A DNA stretch of 64,000 bases from Reyranella sp. (GCF_004297265.1 NZ_SCUT01000065.1:62001-126000), one strand, 5' to 3'; shown: positions 26,623-35,594, counted from the stretch's first letter. The notes: a model not told the origin generated them from the sequence alone. A program made the numbers and translations.

Positions 26623-28658
26623 CCGATGCGTCCCGGGAACTGCGCGCCCTGGTTCTTGCGCCGCGCGGACGTGATGCGGCGGTGGCATGCTCATTGATCG
26701 AGCGGACCGGTGTATCCTGCGTCGCGTGTCCCGACCTCATGGCCGTTGTCCGATGTCTCGACGAGGACGTCGCTTTCCTGCTGATGACCGAGGAGGCAAT
26801 TCACGGTGCCGATCTCAATCCCCTCTCGGCCTGGCTTGCCAGCCAGCCGCCATGGTCCGACCTGCCTTTCCTGCTGGTGACCGACCGCGGTGGCGGGCCG
26901 GAGCGCAACCCGATCGCATCGCGCTGGCTCGAGACCCTCGGCAACGTCTCTTTCATCGAACGACCTTTTCATCCCACGACCCTCCTCAGTGTCTCGCGCG
27001 CAGCCGTGAAGGGAAGGCGGCGCCAGCATGAGACCCGCCGGCTGCTGGCCAATTTGCGCGAGAGCGACCAGCGGCTTCGGACGGCGCTGCATGCCGGACG
27101 GCTGGCTGCCTGGGAGTTCGACTTCGCGACGTCGCGCCTCAACGTCTCCGTCGAGGGCAAAATGCTCTTGGGCCGCACCGAGCTGCAGGATGTCGGACTG
27201 GATGACCTGATGCGTGGTATCGCGCCCGACGACCGCGCTTCCGTAGCCGGGGCGCTCAGCCGCAGCATGAGCACGGGTCAGGACTTTGCCGTGGATCTCC
27301 GGTTCGGGCGGCCCGATGGGGAAAGCCTGTGGCTGGATGTCCGGGCCCGCCTCGTTCGTGTCGCCGGCGGATCGCCGCAGCGCTTCGTGGGCGTCGCGTC
27401 CGACATTACGGTTCGTAAGGGCGCTGAAGCGAGCCTCCAAGGCCTGAACGAACTGCTCGAAAGGCGCGTTCAGGAGCGGACGGCGCAGCTTCGCCAGGCT
27501 CACGACGAACTGCTGGCGCAGATTGCCGAGCGCGAGCGCACCGAGGCGCAGCTTCGCCAGATGCAGAAGCTCGAATCGATCGGCCAGCTCACGGGCGGCG
27601 TCGCCCACGACTTCAACAATCTCCTGACGGCAGTGATCGGCAACCTGGAGCTCCTCCGCAAGCGCGTGCAGTCCAGCCCGTCCAGCGATCGGCTGATCGA
27701 TGGCGCCATGCAGGGCGCACAGCGTGGCGCGGCGCTGACACAGCGCCTGCTGGCTTTCGCCCGGCACCAGGCGCTGGATGCCCGGCCGGTGGACCTCGCC
27801 GACCTGGTGCGCGGCATGGACGACCTGTTGCGCCGGTCACTCGGTCCTTCGGTCACGATGATCCAGGATCTCCCGGCCGGCATTCCGCCCGCCCATGTCG
27901 ATGCCAACCAGGTCGAGCTCGCGCTGCTCAATCTCGCGGTCAACAGCCGCGACGCCATGCCCGACGGCGGCACGCTGACCCTCGCGCTCGATCTTGCAGA
28001 GACGGACGTGACGCGCGATCTCGCGGCCGGTCGCTATGTTCGGCTCACCGTCTCCGACACGGGCTCCGGGATGGATGACGAAACGCTGCGCAGGGCGATC
28101 GAACCCTTCTTCTCGACCAAGGAAGTCGGCAAGGGAACGGGCCTGGGCCTTTCGATGATCCACGGCCTTGCGCTGCAGCTCAAGGGCGCGCTGCGCCTGT
28201 TCAGCACGCCCGGGCGAGGCACGCGCGCAGAATTATGGCTGCCGATGGCTCATGACGCGATGGAGGCCGCCGCCCCAGAAGCCACGGCGCGGACGCCCGA
28301 CGGCAAACGCCATGCGACGCTGCTGTTCGTCGACGACGACTTCCTCATCAGCCTCAGCACGACGTCGCTGCTGGAGGATCTGGGGCACACCGTCATCACG
28401 GCGTCGTCGGGATCGCAAGCTCTCGAAGTCCTGCGGACCGGCAGGCCAATCGACATGATGATCACGGACTACGCCATGCCTGGCATGACCGGCCTGCAGC
28501 TCGCCGAAGAAGCGCGCGCGCTGCGGCCCGGCCTGCCGATCCTGCTGGCCACCGGTTACGCCGACCTGCCGACGCGCGCCCCGTTCGACCTGCCGCGTCT
28601 CCACAAGCCCTATCAGCAGGCGCAACTGGCCGAGCAGATCCAGGGCCTGATCGGCTGA
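26619..28658 (+). CDS. Hybrid sensor histidine kinase with N-terminal pseudo-receiver and PAS domain
   Basis: 679 residues, no membrane segment. Order: a receiver-like domain (about 8-135) lacking the phosphorylatable Asp pattern; a PAS/PAC domain (about 145-270, WEFDFATSRLNVS to VGVASDITVRK); a coiled coil (about 272-320, LNELLERRVQERTAQLRQAH); HisKA with H330 in GGVAHDFNNLL; HATPase with N-box LAVNSRDAMPDGG, DTGSGMD and GKGTGLGLSM; and a C-terminal receiver (about 565-679) with D617 in MITDYAMPGM. The start codon overlaps the stop of the KaiC-like gene. A cytoplasmic kinase paired with a KaiC-like ATPase suggests the ATPase tunes its autokinase or output (inference). Confidence 0.92.
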   Translation: MTDASRELRALVLAPRGRDAAVACSLIERTGVSCVACPDLMAVVRCLDEDVAFLLMTEEAIHGADLNPLSAWLASQPPWSDLPFLLVTDRGGGPERNPIASRWLETLGNVSFIERPFHPTTLLSVSRAAVKGRRRQHETRRLLANLRESDQRLRTALHAGRLAAWEFDFATSRLNVSVEGKMLLGRTELQDVGLDDLMRGIAPDDRASVAGALSRSMSTGQDFAVDLRFGRPDGESLWLDVRARLVRVAGGSPQRFVGVASDITVRKGAEASLQGLNELLERRVQERTAQLRQAHDELLAQIAERERTEAQLRQMQKLESIGQLTGGVAHDFNNLLTAVIGNLELLRKRVQSSPSSDRLIDGAMQGAQRGAALTQRLLAFARHQALDARPVDLADLVRGMDDLLRRSLGPSVTMIQDLPAGIPPAHVDANQVELALLNLAVNSRDAMPDGGTLTLALDLAETDVTRDLAAGRYVRLTVSDTGSGMDDETLRRAIEPFFSTKEVGKGTGLGLSMIHGLALQLKGALRLFSTPGRGTRAELWLPMAHDAMEAAAPEATARTPDGKRHATLLFVDDDFLISLSTTSLLEDLGHTVITASSGSQALEVLRTGRPIDMMITDYAMPGMTGLQLAEEARALRPGLPILLATGYADLPTRAPFDLPRLHKPYQQAQLAEQIQGLIG

Positions 28659-28659
28659 G

Positions 28660-29052
28660 TCATCGGGACAGGAATGGCATCACCCGCCGCACGCGCTCGT
28701 CGCGCAGCCAGAGCCCGCCCCAGACGACAACACCCAGATAGATGCCGAACAGCGTGTGGCTGAACAGAGGGCTGCCGATCCGAAGGTGGGTCGCGATCGC
28801 GCCGCCGAACAGGCCCGTCAGCAGGACCGCACCCAGCAGCGCGGTGCGCGGCCAAGCGTAGAGGACCGTGCAGGCGAGCGTCACGATGCCCAGAAAGCGC
28901 GCGAAGGAATCGGTTTCAGGCAGGCCCATTTCCTTCGACGTCGTGGTCACGATCTCCAGCGGCGGCAGCTTGATCAACCCGTCGAAGAGCAGGAACAGGA
29001 TGGCGAGGCCGCTCAGCACGCGACCCGCCCACAATGCCTTGGTCGAGACCAC
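28660..29052 (-). CDS. DoxX-like membrane protein
   Basis: 130 residues with four TM helices (about 8-25, 52-67, 72-90 and 97-116). The opening VLSGLAILFLLFDGLIKL and the LGIVTLACTVLYAWPRTALLGAVLLTG core match the DoxX-like family. Function in this subgroup is undefined; related proteins are linked to redox or thiosulfate oxidation. It starts with GTG at 29052, 6 bases after the VOC gene stop, as the last gene of the sigma-factor cassette. It converges on the hybrid kinase gene (1-base gap between stops). Confidence 0.8.
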   Translation of the reverse strand: MVSTKALWAGRVLSGLAILFLLFDGLIKLPPLEIVTTTSKEMGLPETDSFARFLGIVTLACTVLYAWPRTALLGAVLLTGLFGGAIATHLRIGSPLFSHTLFGIYLGVVVWGGLWLRDERVRRVMPFLSR

Positions 29053-29058
29053 GACCGG

Positions 29059-29469
29059 TCAGCCCTTCCTGATGGGCGTGCCCATCGACCAGAGCACGCC
29101 GAATGGATCGCGGAACTGGCCGTAGCGGTCGCCCCAGAACATGTCCTGCACCGGCAGCGCGACCGTGGCACCGGCCTTGATCGCCCGGTCGAAGGCGGCA
29201 TCGACATCGTCGACCTGGAGATGGAGGGTGAAGGCGGCGGGCTTCTCCAGCGGTGCGCCGTGCTCGGGAAAGGCATCGGCGAGCATCAGCGAGCCGCCAT
29301 TGATCACCAGATGGATGTGCATGTAGCGGCCCTTGTCGTCGGGCGGCATGCGCATCACTTCCCGGGCGCCGAGCGCCGCGACGTAATAGTCGGCGGCCTT
29401 GGCCGCGTTGCTGACCGAGAGGTAGGGGCAGGGGCCACCGAGCACCGGCGGCTGAACGGCTGGGGTCAT
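29059..29469 (-). CDS. VOC-family (PhnB/glyoxalase-like) protein
   Basis: 136 residues: CPYLSVSNAAKAADYYVAALGA, MHIHLVINGGSLMLAD and LPVQDMFWGDRYGQFRDPFGVLWSMG are the PhnB-like vicinal-oxygen-chelate fold pattern. Members of this group are dimeric with a putative metal site, and their reaction is mostly unknown. The ATG at 29469 is preceded by AAGGAG; an ATG eight codons upstream is less well placed. VOC genes with YCII and an ECF42 sigma factor form a recurring cassette, as here. Confidence 0.85.
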   Translation of the reverse strand: MTPAVQPPVLGGPCPYLSVSNAAKAADYYVAALGAREVMRMPPDDKGRYMHIHLVINGGSLMLADAFPEHGAPLEKPAAFTLHLQVDDVDAAFDRAIKAGATVALPVQDMFWGDRYGQFRDPFGVLWSMGTPIRKG

Positions 29470-29546
29470 GACGGTCTCCTTGGCTGATGTCATGTCCCGA
29501 GGACGGCCGGCCGATGTCGACTCCGACAGTGCCGCCGTAATTTTTT

Positions 29547-30788
29547 CTACGATGAGAGCCGGTCGAGATGCTGGCGAATGTGCGCGGCCTCGGCCGGGCT
29601 GTTGGCCAGCGCGATCGCGTGGCTGAAGGCCTCGCGCGCCTCGAGGGGCCGCTCGAGCTGCTCCAGCAGCGCGCCCTTCACGCCATGGAAATAGAAATAG
29701 CCCCACAGCCGCTGGCCGAGCGGTTCGATCATCTCGAGCGCGGCCTGGGGGCCCTTCACCTTGGAAACGGCGACGGCGCGGTTGAGCGTCACCACCGGCG
29801 ACGGCTGCAGTCGTTCGAGATTGGCATAGAGCAGGTCGATCTGCGCCCAGTCGGTGTCCTCGGCGCGCTTCGCCCTGGCGTGCAGCGCGGCGATGGCGGC
29901 CTGGACCTGGTAAGGGCCGGGCCGGCGGTGGCGCATCGCCTTGTCGATCAGCGCAAGGCCCTCGGCGATGCGCGGCTGGCTCCACAGGCTGCGATCCTGG
30001 TCTTCCAGCAGCACGACGTTGCCGTCCCCGTCGAAGCGGGCCTTTGCCCGTGCCCGCTGCAGCAGCATCAACGCCAGCATGCCCATGATCTCGGGCTCGG
30101 CGGGAAACAGGCGCAGCAGCAGCCGGGCGAGCCAGATCGCCTCCTCGGCCAGCGGCTTGCGCGCATCGGCCTCGCGGCTGCTGCTCGAAGAATAGCCTTC
30201 GTTGAACAGGAGGTAGATCATGGCGGCGACGACCGCGAGCCGCTCTGCCCGCTCCGGCGCGCCCGGCGTCTCGAAGGCGACCCCGGCATTGCCGATGCGG
30301 GCCTTGGCGCGCGTGATGCGCTGCTCCATCGCCGCTTCGCCCACCAGGAAGGCCTGCGCGATCTGCTTCACCGAGAGTCCGCAGACGATGCGCAAGGCCA
30401 GGGCGATCTGTTGCGTCGCCGGCAATTCGGGATGGCAGCAGATGAACAGCAACCGCAGGATATCGTCCTTGTAGTGCTCGCCGTCGAGCCGGTCGGCCAG
30501 CGACGCCTCGGCATCGTCGAGGTCCGACAGCACCGCCTCGTCGGGCAGTTCGCTCTGCCTGGCCTGCCGCCGCACCTGGTCCATCGCAGCATTGCGCCCG
30601 ACCAGGATCAGCCAGGCGGCGGGGTCGCGCGGCGGGCCGTTCTGCGGCCAGGTCTTCAGGGCGCGCAGGCAGGCTTCCTGGAAGGCTTCCTCGGCCGTAT
30701 CGAGCTTCCGGAAGTAACGCAGCAGCGCCCCCATCACCTGGGGACGCGCTGCGCCCAGAACCGGATCGATCCAGCCGAGGTCGTTCAT
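29547..30788 (-). CDS. ECF42-type RNA polymerase sigma factor with C-terminal TPR-like extension
   Basis: 413 residues. The N-terminal half has sigma region 2 (about 10-75; FRKLDTAEEAFQEACLRAL, WLILVGRNAAMDQVRRQ) and region 4 (about 110-165; LALRIVCGLSVKQIAQAFLVGEAAMEQRI). The C-terminal half (about 180-413) is the DUF6596/TPR-like extension that defines ECF42 sigma factors, including IYLLFNEGYSSSS and the end AHIRQHLDRL. ECF42 factors have no classical anti-sigma; the extension is needed for activity. Its start overlaps the YCII stop (ATGA), and ECF42 factors are known to be encoded with YCII/DGPF proteins. Confidence 0.93.
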   Translation of the reverse strand: MNDLGWIDPVLGAARPQVMGALLRYFRKLDTAEEAFQEACLRALKTWPQNGPPRDPAAWLILVGRNAAMDQVRRQARQSELPDEAVLSDLDDAEASLADRLDGEHYKDDILRLLFICCHPELPATQQIALALRIVCGLSVKQIAQAFLVGEAAMEQRITRAKARIGNAGVAFETPGAPERAERLAVVAAMIYLLFNEGYSSSSSREADARKPLAEEAIWLARLLLRLFPAEPEIMGMLALMLLQRARAKARFDGDGNVVLLEDQDRSLWSQPRIAEGLALIDKAMRHRRPGPYQVQAAIAALHARAKRAEDTDWAQIDLLYANLERLQPSPVVTLNRAVAVSKVKGPQAALEMIEPLGQRLWGYFYFHGVKGALLEQLERPLEAREAFSHAIALANSPAEAAHIRQHLDRLSS

Positions 30789-31174
30789 GCCGCTGGCTTC
30801 TTCGCTTCAGGAAGTTGGCTGGGATGGAACTCGGCCACGGGGCGGATTTCGTAGCTGCCGGTCCCGGGATTGGCCTTGGCGAGTTCCTTGGCCGTGTCGA
30901 TGGCAGCCTCGAGCGAGGCACAATCGATCACATAGAAGCCGAGGAGCTGCTCCTTGGTCTCGGCGAACGGCCCGTCGATCACCATCTCCTCGCGCCCCTT
31001 GCGCAGGGTCGTGGCCGCCGTCGTCGGCAGCAGGCGGGCCACCGGCCCCAGCCGGCCTTGCCGCGCGAGCTTGTCGTTCACGGCATAGAGCTTCGTCATC
31101 GTCTCGTCGTGGTACTCCTTCGACCACGAACCGATGGCTTCCTCGGAATTGTAGCAAAGGATGGCGTAGAGCAT
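30785..31174 (-). CDS. YCII/DGPF-domain protein, partner of ECF42 sigma
   Basis: 129 residues. Carries the name-giving DGPF motif at 67-70 within MVIDGPFAETKEQLLGFYV, and the N-terminal YAILCYNSEEA. YCII proteins have a ferredoxin-like fold with a putative active-site pocket; those next to ECF42 genes are the main conserved target and possible co-sensor of the sigma factor. First gene of a four-gene cassette (YCII, sigma, VOC, DoxX) on the minus strand. The 75-base gap upstream (31175-31249) should hold the cassette promoter. Confidence 0.9.
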   Translation of the reverse strand: MLYAILCYNSEEAIGSWSKEYHDETMTKLYAVNDKLARQGRLGPVARLLPTTAATTLRKGREEMVIDGPFAETKEQLLGFYVIDCASLEAAIDTAKELAKANPGTGSYEIRPVAEFHPSQLPEAKKPAA

Positions 31175-31249
31175 GGGTTTGCGGTTCCTCTGTTACCCAG
31201 GACGTCAGGACAGGCCATCTGCCGACAGCCCGGTAGGGAATATTTTCGC

Positions 31250-32110
31250 CTACTCGGCGTCGGAAGAGACCGGAGTCTCGAAGGGCGTGCCGGCCTTCAG
31301 GATGCGATAGCGCCCATCCCGGATTTCCGCCCCGGCGACGATACCCGTGCGGGCGCTGCCGCCGTCGAGGCACAGGCGGTCGCCCTCGAACAGGTGCGTG
31401 TCTTCCATGCCGCTGATCTTCCGGTGCTTGTCGGGCGGCGTGTGGCCGTGGACCACCAGCGTACCGCCGAAGCCCTGCTTCCAGTCGAGGAAGCCGTGGT
31501 TGATCCAGGCCCAGCGCGCCTCGGTGAAGATCAGCCAGGGGCGGGCGAGGAACTCGTCCTGATCGGCATGGGGATCGAGGCCGCCATGGACGAACACCGT
31601 GTTGCCCAGCCGAACGTGCGAGCGCATGCCCTGCAGCCGGTGCACGACCGTCTCGCCCAGGGCATCGTGCAGCAGCGCCTGGTCGGCATGCGACGCCGGA
31701 TGGCCGGCGCGGGCCGCCATCTCGTCGAGCAGGATGTGGCCGCCCATGCGCTTGCTGAGCCACATGGTCTCGGCCTTGTGCGCGTGTGGCCCGCCGACGA
31801 CCGTGAGCATCATCATGATCTCGTGGTTGCCCATCAGCCGGTCGACATGGTCGACTCCGTGGGCTTCCTCGTCCTGGGCCCACTGTTTCAGGACGCCGAT
31901 GCTGTCGGGGCCCCGGTTGATCATGTCGCCGAGATAGATCAGCCGGCGCCTGCTACCCGTGGTCTCGCCTGCGAGCGTGGCGATCGATTTCAGGAGCGCC
32001 CCGAGTTCGGCCGCACAGCCGTGGACGTCGCCGATGGCGAACACCGTCTCGCCCCTCAGGGCGAAGGGGGCGGGTTCCCACTCGGAAATCGTGACGGGCA
32101 GGTCGGCCAT
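31250..32110 (-). CDS. Calcineurin-like metallophosphoesterase (PrpA/ApaH-like)
   Basis: 286 residues with the full dinuclear metal motif set: GDVHG (27-31), GDMINRG (61-67), GNHE (94-97), a His in TVFVHGGLD and HGHTP near the C-terminus. The layout resembles bacterial Ser/Thr protein phosphatases or diadenosine tetraphosphatases. A substrate cannot be assigned from sequence. It lies 18 bases downstream of the MscS gene on the same strand. Confidence 0.87.
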   Translation of the reverse strand: MADLPVTISEWEPAPFALRGETVFAIGDVHGCAAELGALLKSIATLAGETTGSRRRLIYLGDMINRGPDSIGVLKQWAQDEEAHGVDHVDRLMGNHEIMMMLTVVGGPHAHKAETMWLSKRMGGHILLDEMAARAGHPASHADQALLHDALGETVVHRLQGMRSHVRLGNTVFVHGGLDPHADQDEFLARPWLIFTEARWAWINHGFLDWKQGFGGTLVVHGHTPPDKHRKISGMEDTHLFEGDRLCLDGGSARTGIVAGAEIRDGRYRILKAGTPFETPVSSDAE

Positions 32111-32128
32111 GGCAGGGTAATGCTAACC

Positions 32129-32932
32129 CTATCCGGCGCGGCGCTCCACTGCAGCCGGCGGCTTGCGGTCGAACTCTTCCTTGATGCTCCGGTTCAGGTC
32201 GTATTTCAGGGCTGTGAGCGACTCGCGCTGCGTCCAGACCTGCGCCGCCAGGATGTATTTGTCGGCTTCGAGGGTGTCGATACCGATCGTGGAGACGTTC
32301 AAGGTGCGCTGGTCGCGCTCGATCAGGTGTTTCAGACGTGAGATCGATGTCCCGACATCTTCGTTGGCCGGCCGTGGTATCCGCAGGTCGATCCGGGCGG
32401 TGTCATTGCGCGTCGGCACCTTCACGATCTCGCCCCACAGCTTGCCGTTGGGGATGATGATGCGGGTATTGTCGTCGCCGTCGATCTCGGTGAAGAACAG
32501 GTTGATCTCGCGCGCGACGCCGGTCACGCCGCCCGTCTCGACCCGGTCGCCGATATGGAAGGGCCGGAACACGACCAGCATGATTCCGGCGGCAAGATTG
32601 CTCAGGGTGCCCTGGAGGGCGAGGCCGATGGCAATGCCCAGGGCGCCGAGGACGGCGACGAAGCTCGTCGTGGCGATGCCGAAGGTCGTGAGGACGGCGA
32701 CGAAGGTGAAGACGAGGACCGTGTAGCGAACGCCGTTGCCGATGAAGAGCGCCACGGTGCGGTCGATGCGCGGCGATTTCTGGCACAGCCGGACCACCGC
32801 CGTATAGAGCAGGCGCGACGTCATCCACCCCGCGCACAGGATGATGATGGCGCCCAGCACCCTCAGGCCGTAAGTGGTGACCAACGCGACCAGCACGTTG
32901 GCCGCATTCTCCCACTGCTGTTCGATACCCAT
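32129..32932 (-). CDS. Small-conductance mechanosensitive channel (MscS family)
   Basis: 267 residues, three TM helices (about 20-43, 65-88 and 91-120). The pore helix has the Gly/Ala pattern LGALGIAIGLALQGTLSNLAAG, followed by the conserved FRPFHIGDRV (122-131) and the beta-domain IIIPNGKLW. This is a minimal MscS that releases solutes on osmotic downshock. It sits between PhaZ and phosphoesterase genes on the same strand. Confidence 0.93.
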   Translation of the reverse strand: MGIEQQWENAANVLVALVTTYGLRVLGAIIILCAGWMTSRLLYTAVVRLCQKSPRIDRTVALFIGNGVRYTVLVFTFVAVLTTFGIATTSFVAVLGALGIAIGLALQGTLSNLAAGIMLVVFRPFHIGDRVETGGVTGVAREINLFFTEIDGDDNTRIIIPNGKLWGEIVKVPTRNDTARIDLRIPRPANEDVGTSISRLKHLIERDQRTLNVSTIGIDTLEADKYILAAQVWTQRESLTALKYDLNRSIKEEFDRKPPAAVERRAG

Positions 32933-32981
32933 GGAAGAGCCAACGCGGGACGGAGCGCCGCGGTTGCCTCGCGGTACCTGG

Positions 32982-34202
32982 CTAGTGGACGTCGTTCTCG
33001 CGGATGAAGGCGCGGATGCGCGGCATGATCTGCTCGCGCCACTTGCGGCCGTTGAAGATGCCGTAATGACCGACCCGCGGCTGCTCCCAGTGGACGTGCC
33101 GCGCGCCGGGAATGTTGGGCGTCAGCGCATGCGCCGCCTTGGTCTGGCCGACGCCCGAAATGTCGTCGAGCTCGCCCTCGACCGTCATCAGGGCGGTCTC
33201 GATGAACGAGGGATCGATCTTGCGGCCGCGGCTCACCCACTCGCCGCGCGGCAGCAGGTGTTCCTTGAACACGACCTCGATGGTCTGGAGATAGAACTCG
33301 GCGCTGAGATCCATCACCGCGAGATATTCGTCGTAGAAGGCGCGGTGGGCGCTCGCCGGGTCGTCGTCACCCTTCACCAGATGCTCGAACTGCCGCACGT
33401 GCGCGTTCACGTGGCGATCGAGGTTCATGCTGATGAACGAGGTGAGCTGCAGGAAGCCCGGATAGACCCGGCGCATCGCGCCCGGATAATTGAGCGGCAC
33501 CGTCGAGATGACGTTCTGGCGGAACCACATCATCGAATTGCGCATCGCCAGGTCGTTGGGAACCGTGGGGCTGACGCGGGTGTCGATCGGGCCGCCCATC
33601 AGGGTCAGCGACTTGGGCTGGCGCGGGTCTTTCGCCTCGGCCATCAGCGCGGCGGCGCCCATCACGGGCACCGAGGGCTGGCAGACGGCGATGACATGGA
33701 CGTCGGGGCCGAGATAGCGGCAGAAGTCGGCGACGTAGTCGATGTAGTCGTCGAGGTCGAAGTTGCCCTGGCTCAGCGGCACTTCACGCGCGTCGATCCA
33801 GTCGGTGATGTGAACGTCATGGTCCGGCAGCAGGGCCTCGACCGTACCGCGCAGCAGGGTGGCGTAATGGCCGCTCATCGGCGCCACGACCAGGACCTTG
33901 GGATCGCGCCGCGTGGTGTCGCGACGGAAGCGGAGGAGCTGGCAGAACGGCTTGCGCAGCAGGATCTCTTCGTTGACCGCGACGGTCTCGTCGCCGACCG
34001 TCGTCGTCTTCAACCCGAACGCCGGCTTGCCGTAGCTGCGGGTGAGCCGGGTCATGATCTCCGCACTGGCGGCGATCGACTTGCCGAACCAGGTTTCCGC
34101 CCATGGATTGTAGGGGCTGGAATAGACCTGCTCGAGGGCGCCGGCCCACATGCGGATGGGGGCGGCGAGCTGACGCTGGAATTCGTACGCTTGATAAAGC
34201 AT
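32982..34202 (-). CDS. phaZ: Intracellular polyhydroxyalkanoate depolymerase
   Basis: 406 residues. Degrades stored PHA granules. The family's unusual nucleophile is a Cys rather than Ser: C174 in HVIAVCQPSVPVMG. Other family landmarks are LLRFRRDT near 89, VLVVAPMSGHYATLLRGT near 103, ITDWIDAREVP near 132, and the His in RVGHYGIFNGRKWRE near 385. The ATG at 34202 matches the standard MLYQAYEFQRQ opening. PHA synthase genes are not in this window. Confidence 0.94.
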   Translation of the reverse strand: MLYQAYEFQRQLAAPIRMWAGALEQVYSSPYNPWAETWFGKSIAASAEIMTRLTRSYGKPAFGLKTTTVGDETVAVNEEILLRKPFCQLLRFRRDTTRRDPKVLVVAPMSGHYATLLRGTVEALLPDHDVHITDWIDAREVPLSQGNFDLDDYIDYVADFCRYLGPDVHVIAVCQPSVPVMGAAALMAEAKDPRQPKSLTLMGGPIDTRVSPTVPNDLAMRNSMMWFRQNVISTVPLNYPGAMRRVYPGFLQLTSFISMNLDRHVNAHVRQFEHLVKGDDDPASAHRAFYDEYLAVMDLSAEFYLQTIEVVFKEHLLPRGEWVSRGRKIDPSFIETALMTVEGELDDISGVGQTKAAHALTPNIPGARHVHWEQPRVGHYGIFNGRKWREQIMPRIRAFIRENDVH

Positions 34203-34278
34203 GGGGCGCGGATTGTACGCTCAAGCCGGAGCTTGTCACGTCCATAGTGCGATGCAGCAAACGTGAAGAATCAATGAC

Positions 34279-34857
34279 TTAGAGCAACCGTCCCACGGCA
34301 TTGGCGATGGTTTCGGCCTTGGCGTCATGGGTGAAGTGAGTGACGAACCGGCCATTGCGATCAAGCAGGTAGACGATGGAGGAGTGGTCCATGAGGTAGG
34401 GCGAGCCCTCCTTGCCGGGTACCTTCTGGTAATAGACGCGATAGGCCTTGGCCACGTCGGCGATCTGCTGCGGCGTTCCCGTGAGGCCGATGATCCCCGG
34501 CCCGAAGTTAGGGACATAGCCCTTGAGCAATTCCGGCGTGTCGCGCTCGGGATCGATGGTGATGAAGACGAGGTTCACCTTCTTGGCCGCGTCCGGTCCC
34601 AGTTTCTCGACAGCCGTTTCCATCAGCAGCAGCGAGGTCGGGCAGACGTCGGGACAATAGGTGAAGCCGAAATAGATCAGGGTCGGCTTGCCCTTGAGCT
34701 GATCGCTCGAAAAGGGGCGGCCGTCCTGGTCGACGAGCTTGAACGGCCCGCCGATCGACGGCTTGCCGCCCTGCGTGGCATCCCAGCCGATCCAGCCGGC
34801 CGCGACGACGAGCGCCGCGATCCAGACGCCCAGCAGCGCCTTCATGGTGCGTGACAT
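34279..34857 (-). CDS. SCO1/SenC-family copper chaperone
   Basis: 192 residues, anchored by an N-terminal TM (about 6-25), with a periplasmic thioredoxin fold. Copper ligands are C68 and C72 in TYCPDVCPTS and H158 in YLMDHSS. Such proteins deliver copper to the CuA site of cytochrome c oxidase or act in redox sensing. No oxidase gene lies nearby. Start is either 34857 or an in-frame ATG at 34869; neither has a clear ribosome-binding site. It is divergent from the flavin reductase-like gene. Confidence 0.9.
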   Translation of the reverse strand: MSRTMKALLGVWIAALVVAAGWIGWDATQGGKPSIGGPFKLVDQDGRPFSSDQLKGKPTLIYFGFTYCPDVCPTSLLLMETAVEKLGPDAAKKVNLVFITIDPERDTPELLKGYVPNFGPGIIGLTGTPQQIADVAKAYRVYYQKVPGKEGSPYLMDHSSIVYLLDRNGRFVTHFTHDAKAETIANAVGRLL

Positions 34858-34953
34858 GGCGCGAAACATGGGCCGTCGCGGCCGCCTCGACAAGCCGGAC
34901 CGCTCGTCGCACAACCTCTCTGCCTTTGTGTTTCGACCGGGAAGGGAAGTGCG

Positions 34954-35589
34954 ATGTTCTACGATGCTTCGAAGCGCGACCACGGACTGCCGCAGGATCC
35001 GCTGAAGGCGCTGATCGTGCCGCGGCCGATCGGCTGGATCTCGACGGTCGACGGCCAGGGCCGGGTCAATCTCGCGCCCTACAGCTTCTACAATGGCGTC
35101 GGCGAGTTCCCGCCCATGGTCTACTTCGCCATCACCGGCACCTATGGAGACACGCCGACCAAGCACAGCCGCATGAACGCCGAGGAGACCGGCGAGTTCG
35201 TGGTCAACATGGTGACCGCGGAGATGAGCGAGAAGATGAACATCACCACCGCGATGGTGGCCTACGGCATCGACGAGATGAAGCTCGCCGGCCTGACGCC
35301 CGAGCCCTGCCGCTTCGTGAAGCCGCCACGGGTCAAGGAATCGCCGGTCGCGCTGGAGTGCAAGTACTGGAAGACGGTCGAGCTGCCGGAGGAGCCGGGC
35401 TTTGAGGCCAAGCGCGGCTCGATCGTGCTGGGCCAGGTGGTCGGCATCCATATCGACGACGCCATCCTGAAGGACGGCAGGGTCGACATCCTGTCGATGA
35501 AGCCGGTCGCGCGGCTGGGCTACAGCGAATACACGACGGTCGAGAACGTCTGGAAGATGCGGCGTCCGGACGATCCGCGGTATCAGTGA
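34954..35589 (+). CDS. Flavin reductase-like FMN-binding protein
   Basis: 211 residues with the flavin-reductase/flavoredoxin fold: ALIVPRPIGWISTVDGQGRVNLAPYSFYNGV (19-49) is the FMN-binding pattern, then TGEFVVNMVT near 83 and the C-terminal ILSMKPVARLGYSEYTTVE. It may supply reduced flavin to an oxygenase or be a flavoprotein oxidoreductase itself. No oxygenase gene is adjacent. The intergenic region after it holds a long nested palindrome. Confidence 0.88.
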   Translation: MFYDASKRDHGLPQDPLKALIVPRPIGWISTVDGQGRVNLAPYSFYNGVGEFPPMVYFAITGTYGDTPTKHSRMNAEETGEFVVNMVTAEMSEKMNITTAMVAYGIDEMKLAGLTPEPCRFVKPPRVKESPVALECKYWKTVELPEEPGFEAKRGSIVLGQVVGIHIDDAILKDGRVDILSMKPVARLGYSEYTTVENVWKMRRPDDPRYQ

Positions 35590-35594
35590 AATCC

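Noticed and set aside
32982..34202. PhaZ nucleophile Cys174 as a novel substitution
   Set aside because: Cys in place of Ser is normal for intracellular PHA depolymerases of this family, so it is not an anomaly.
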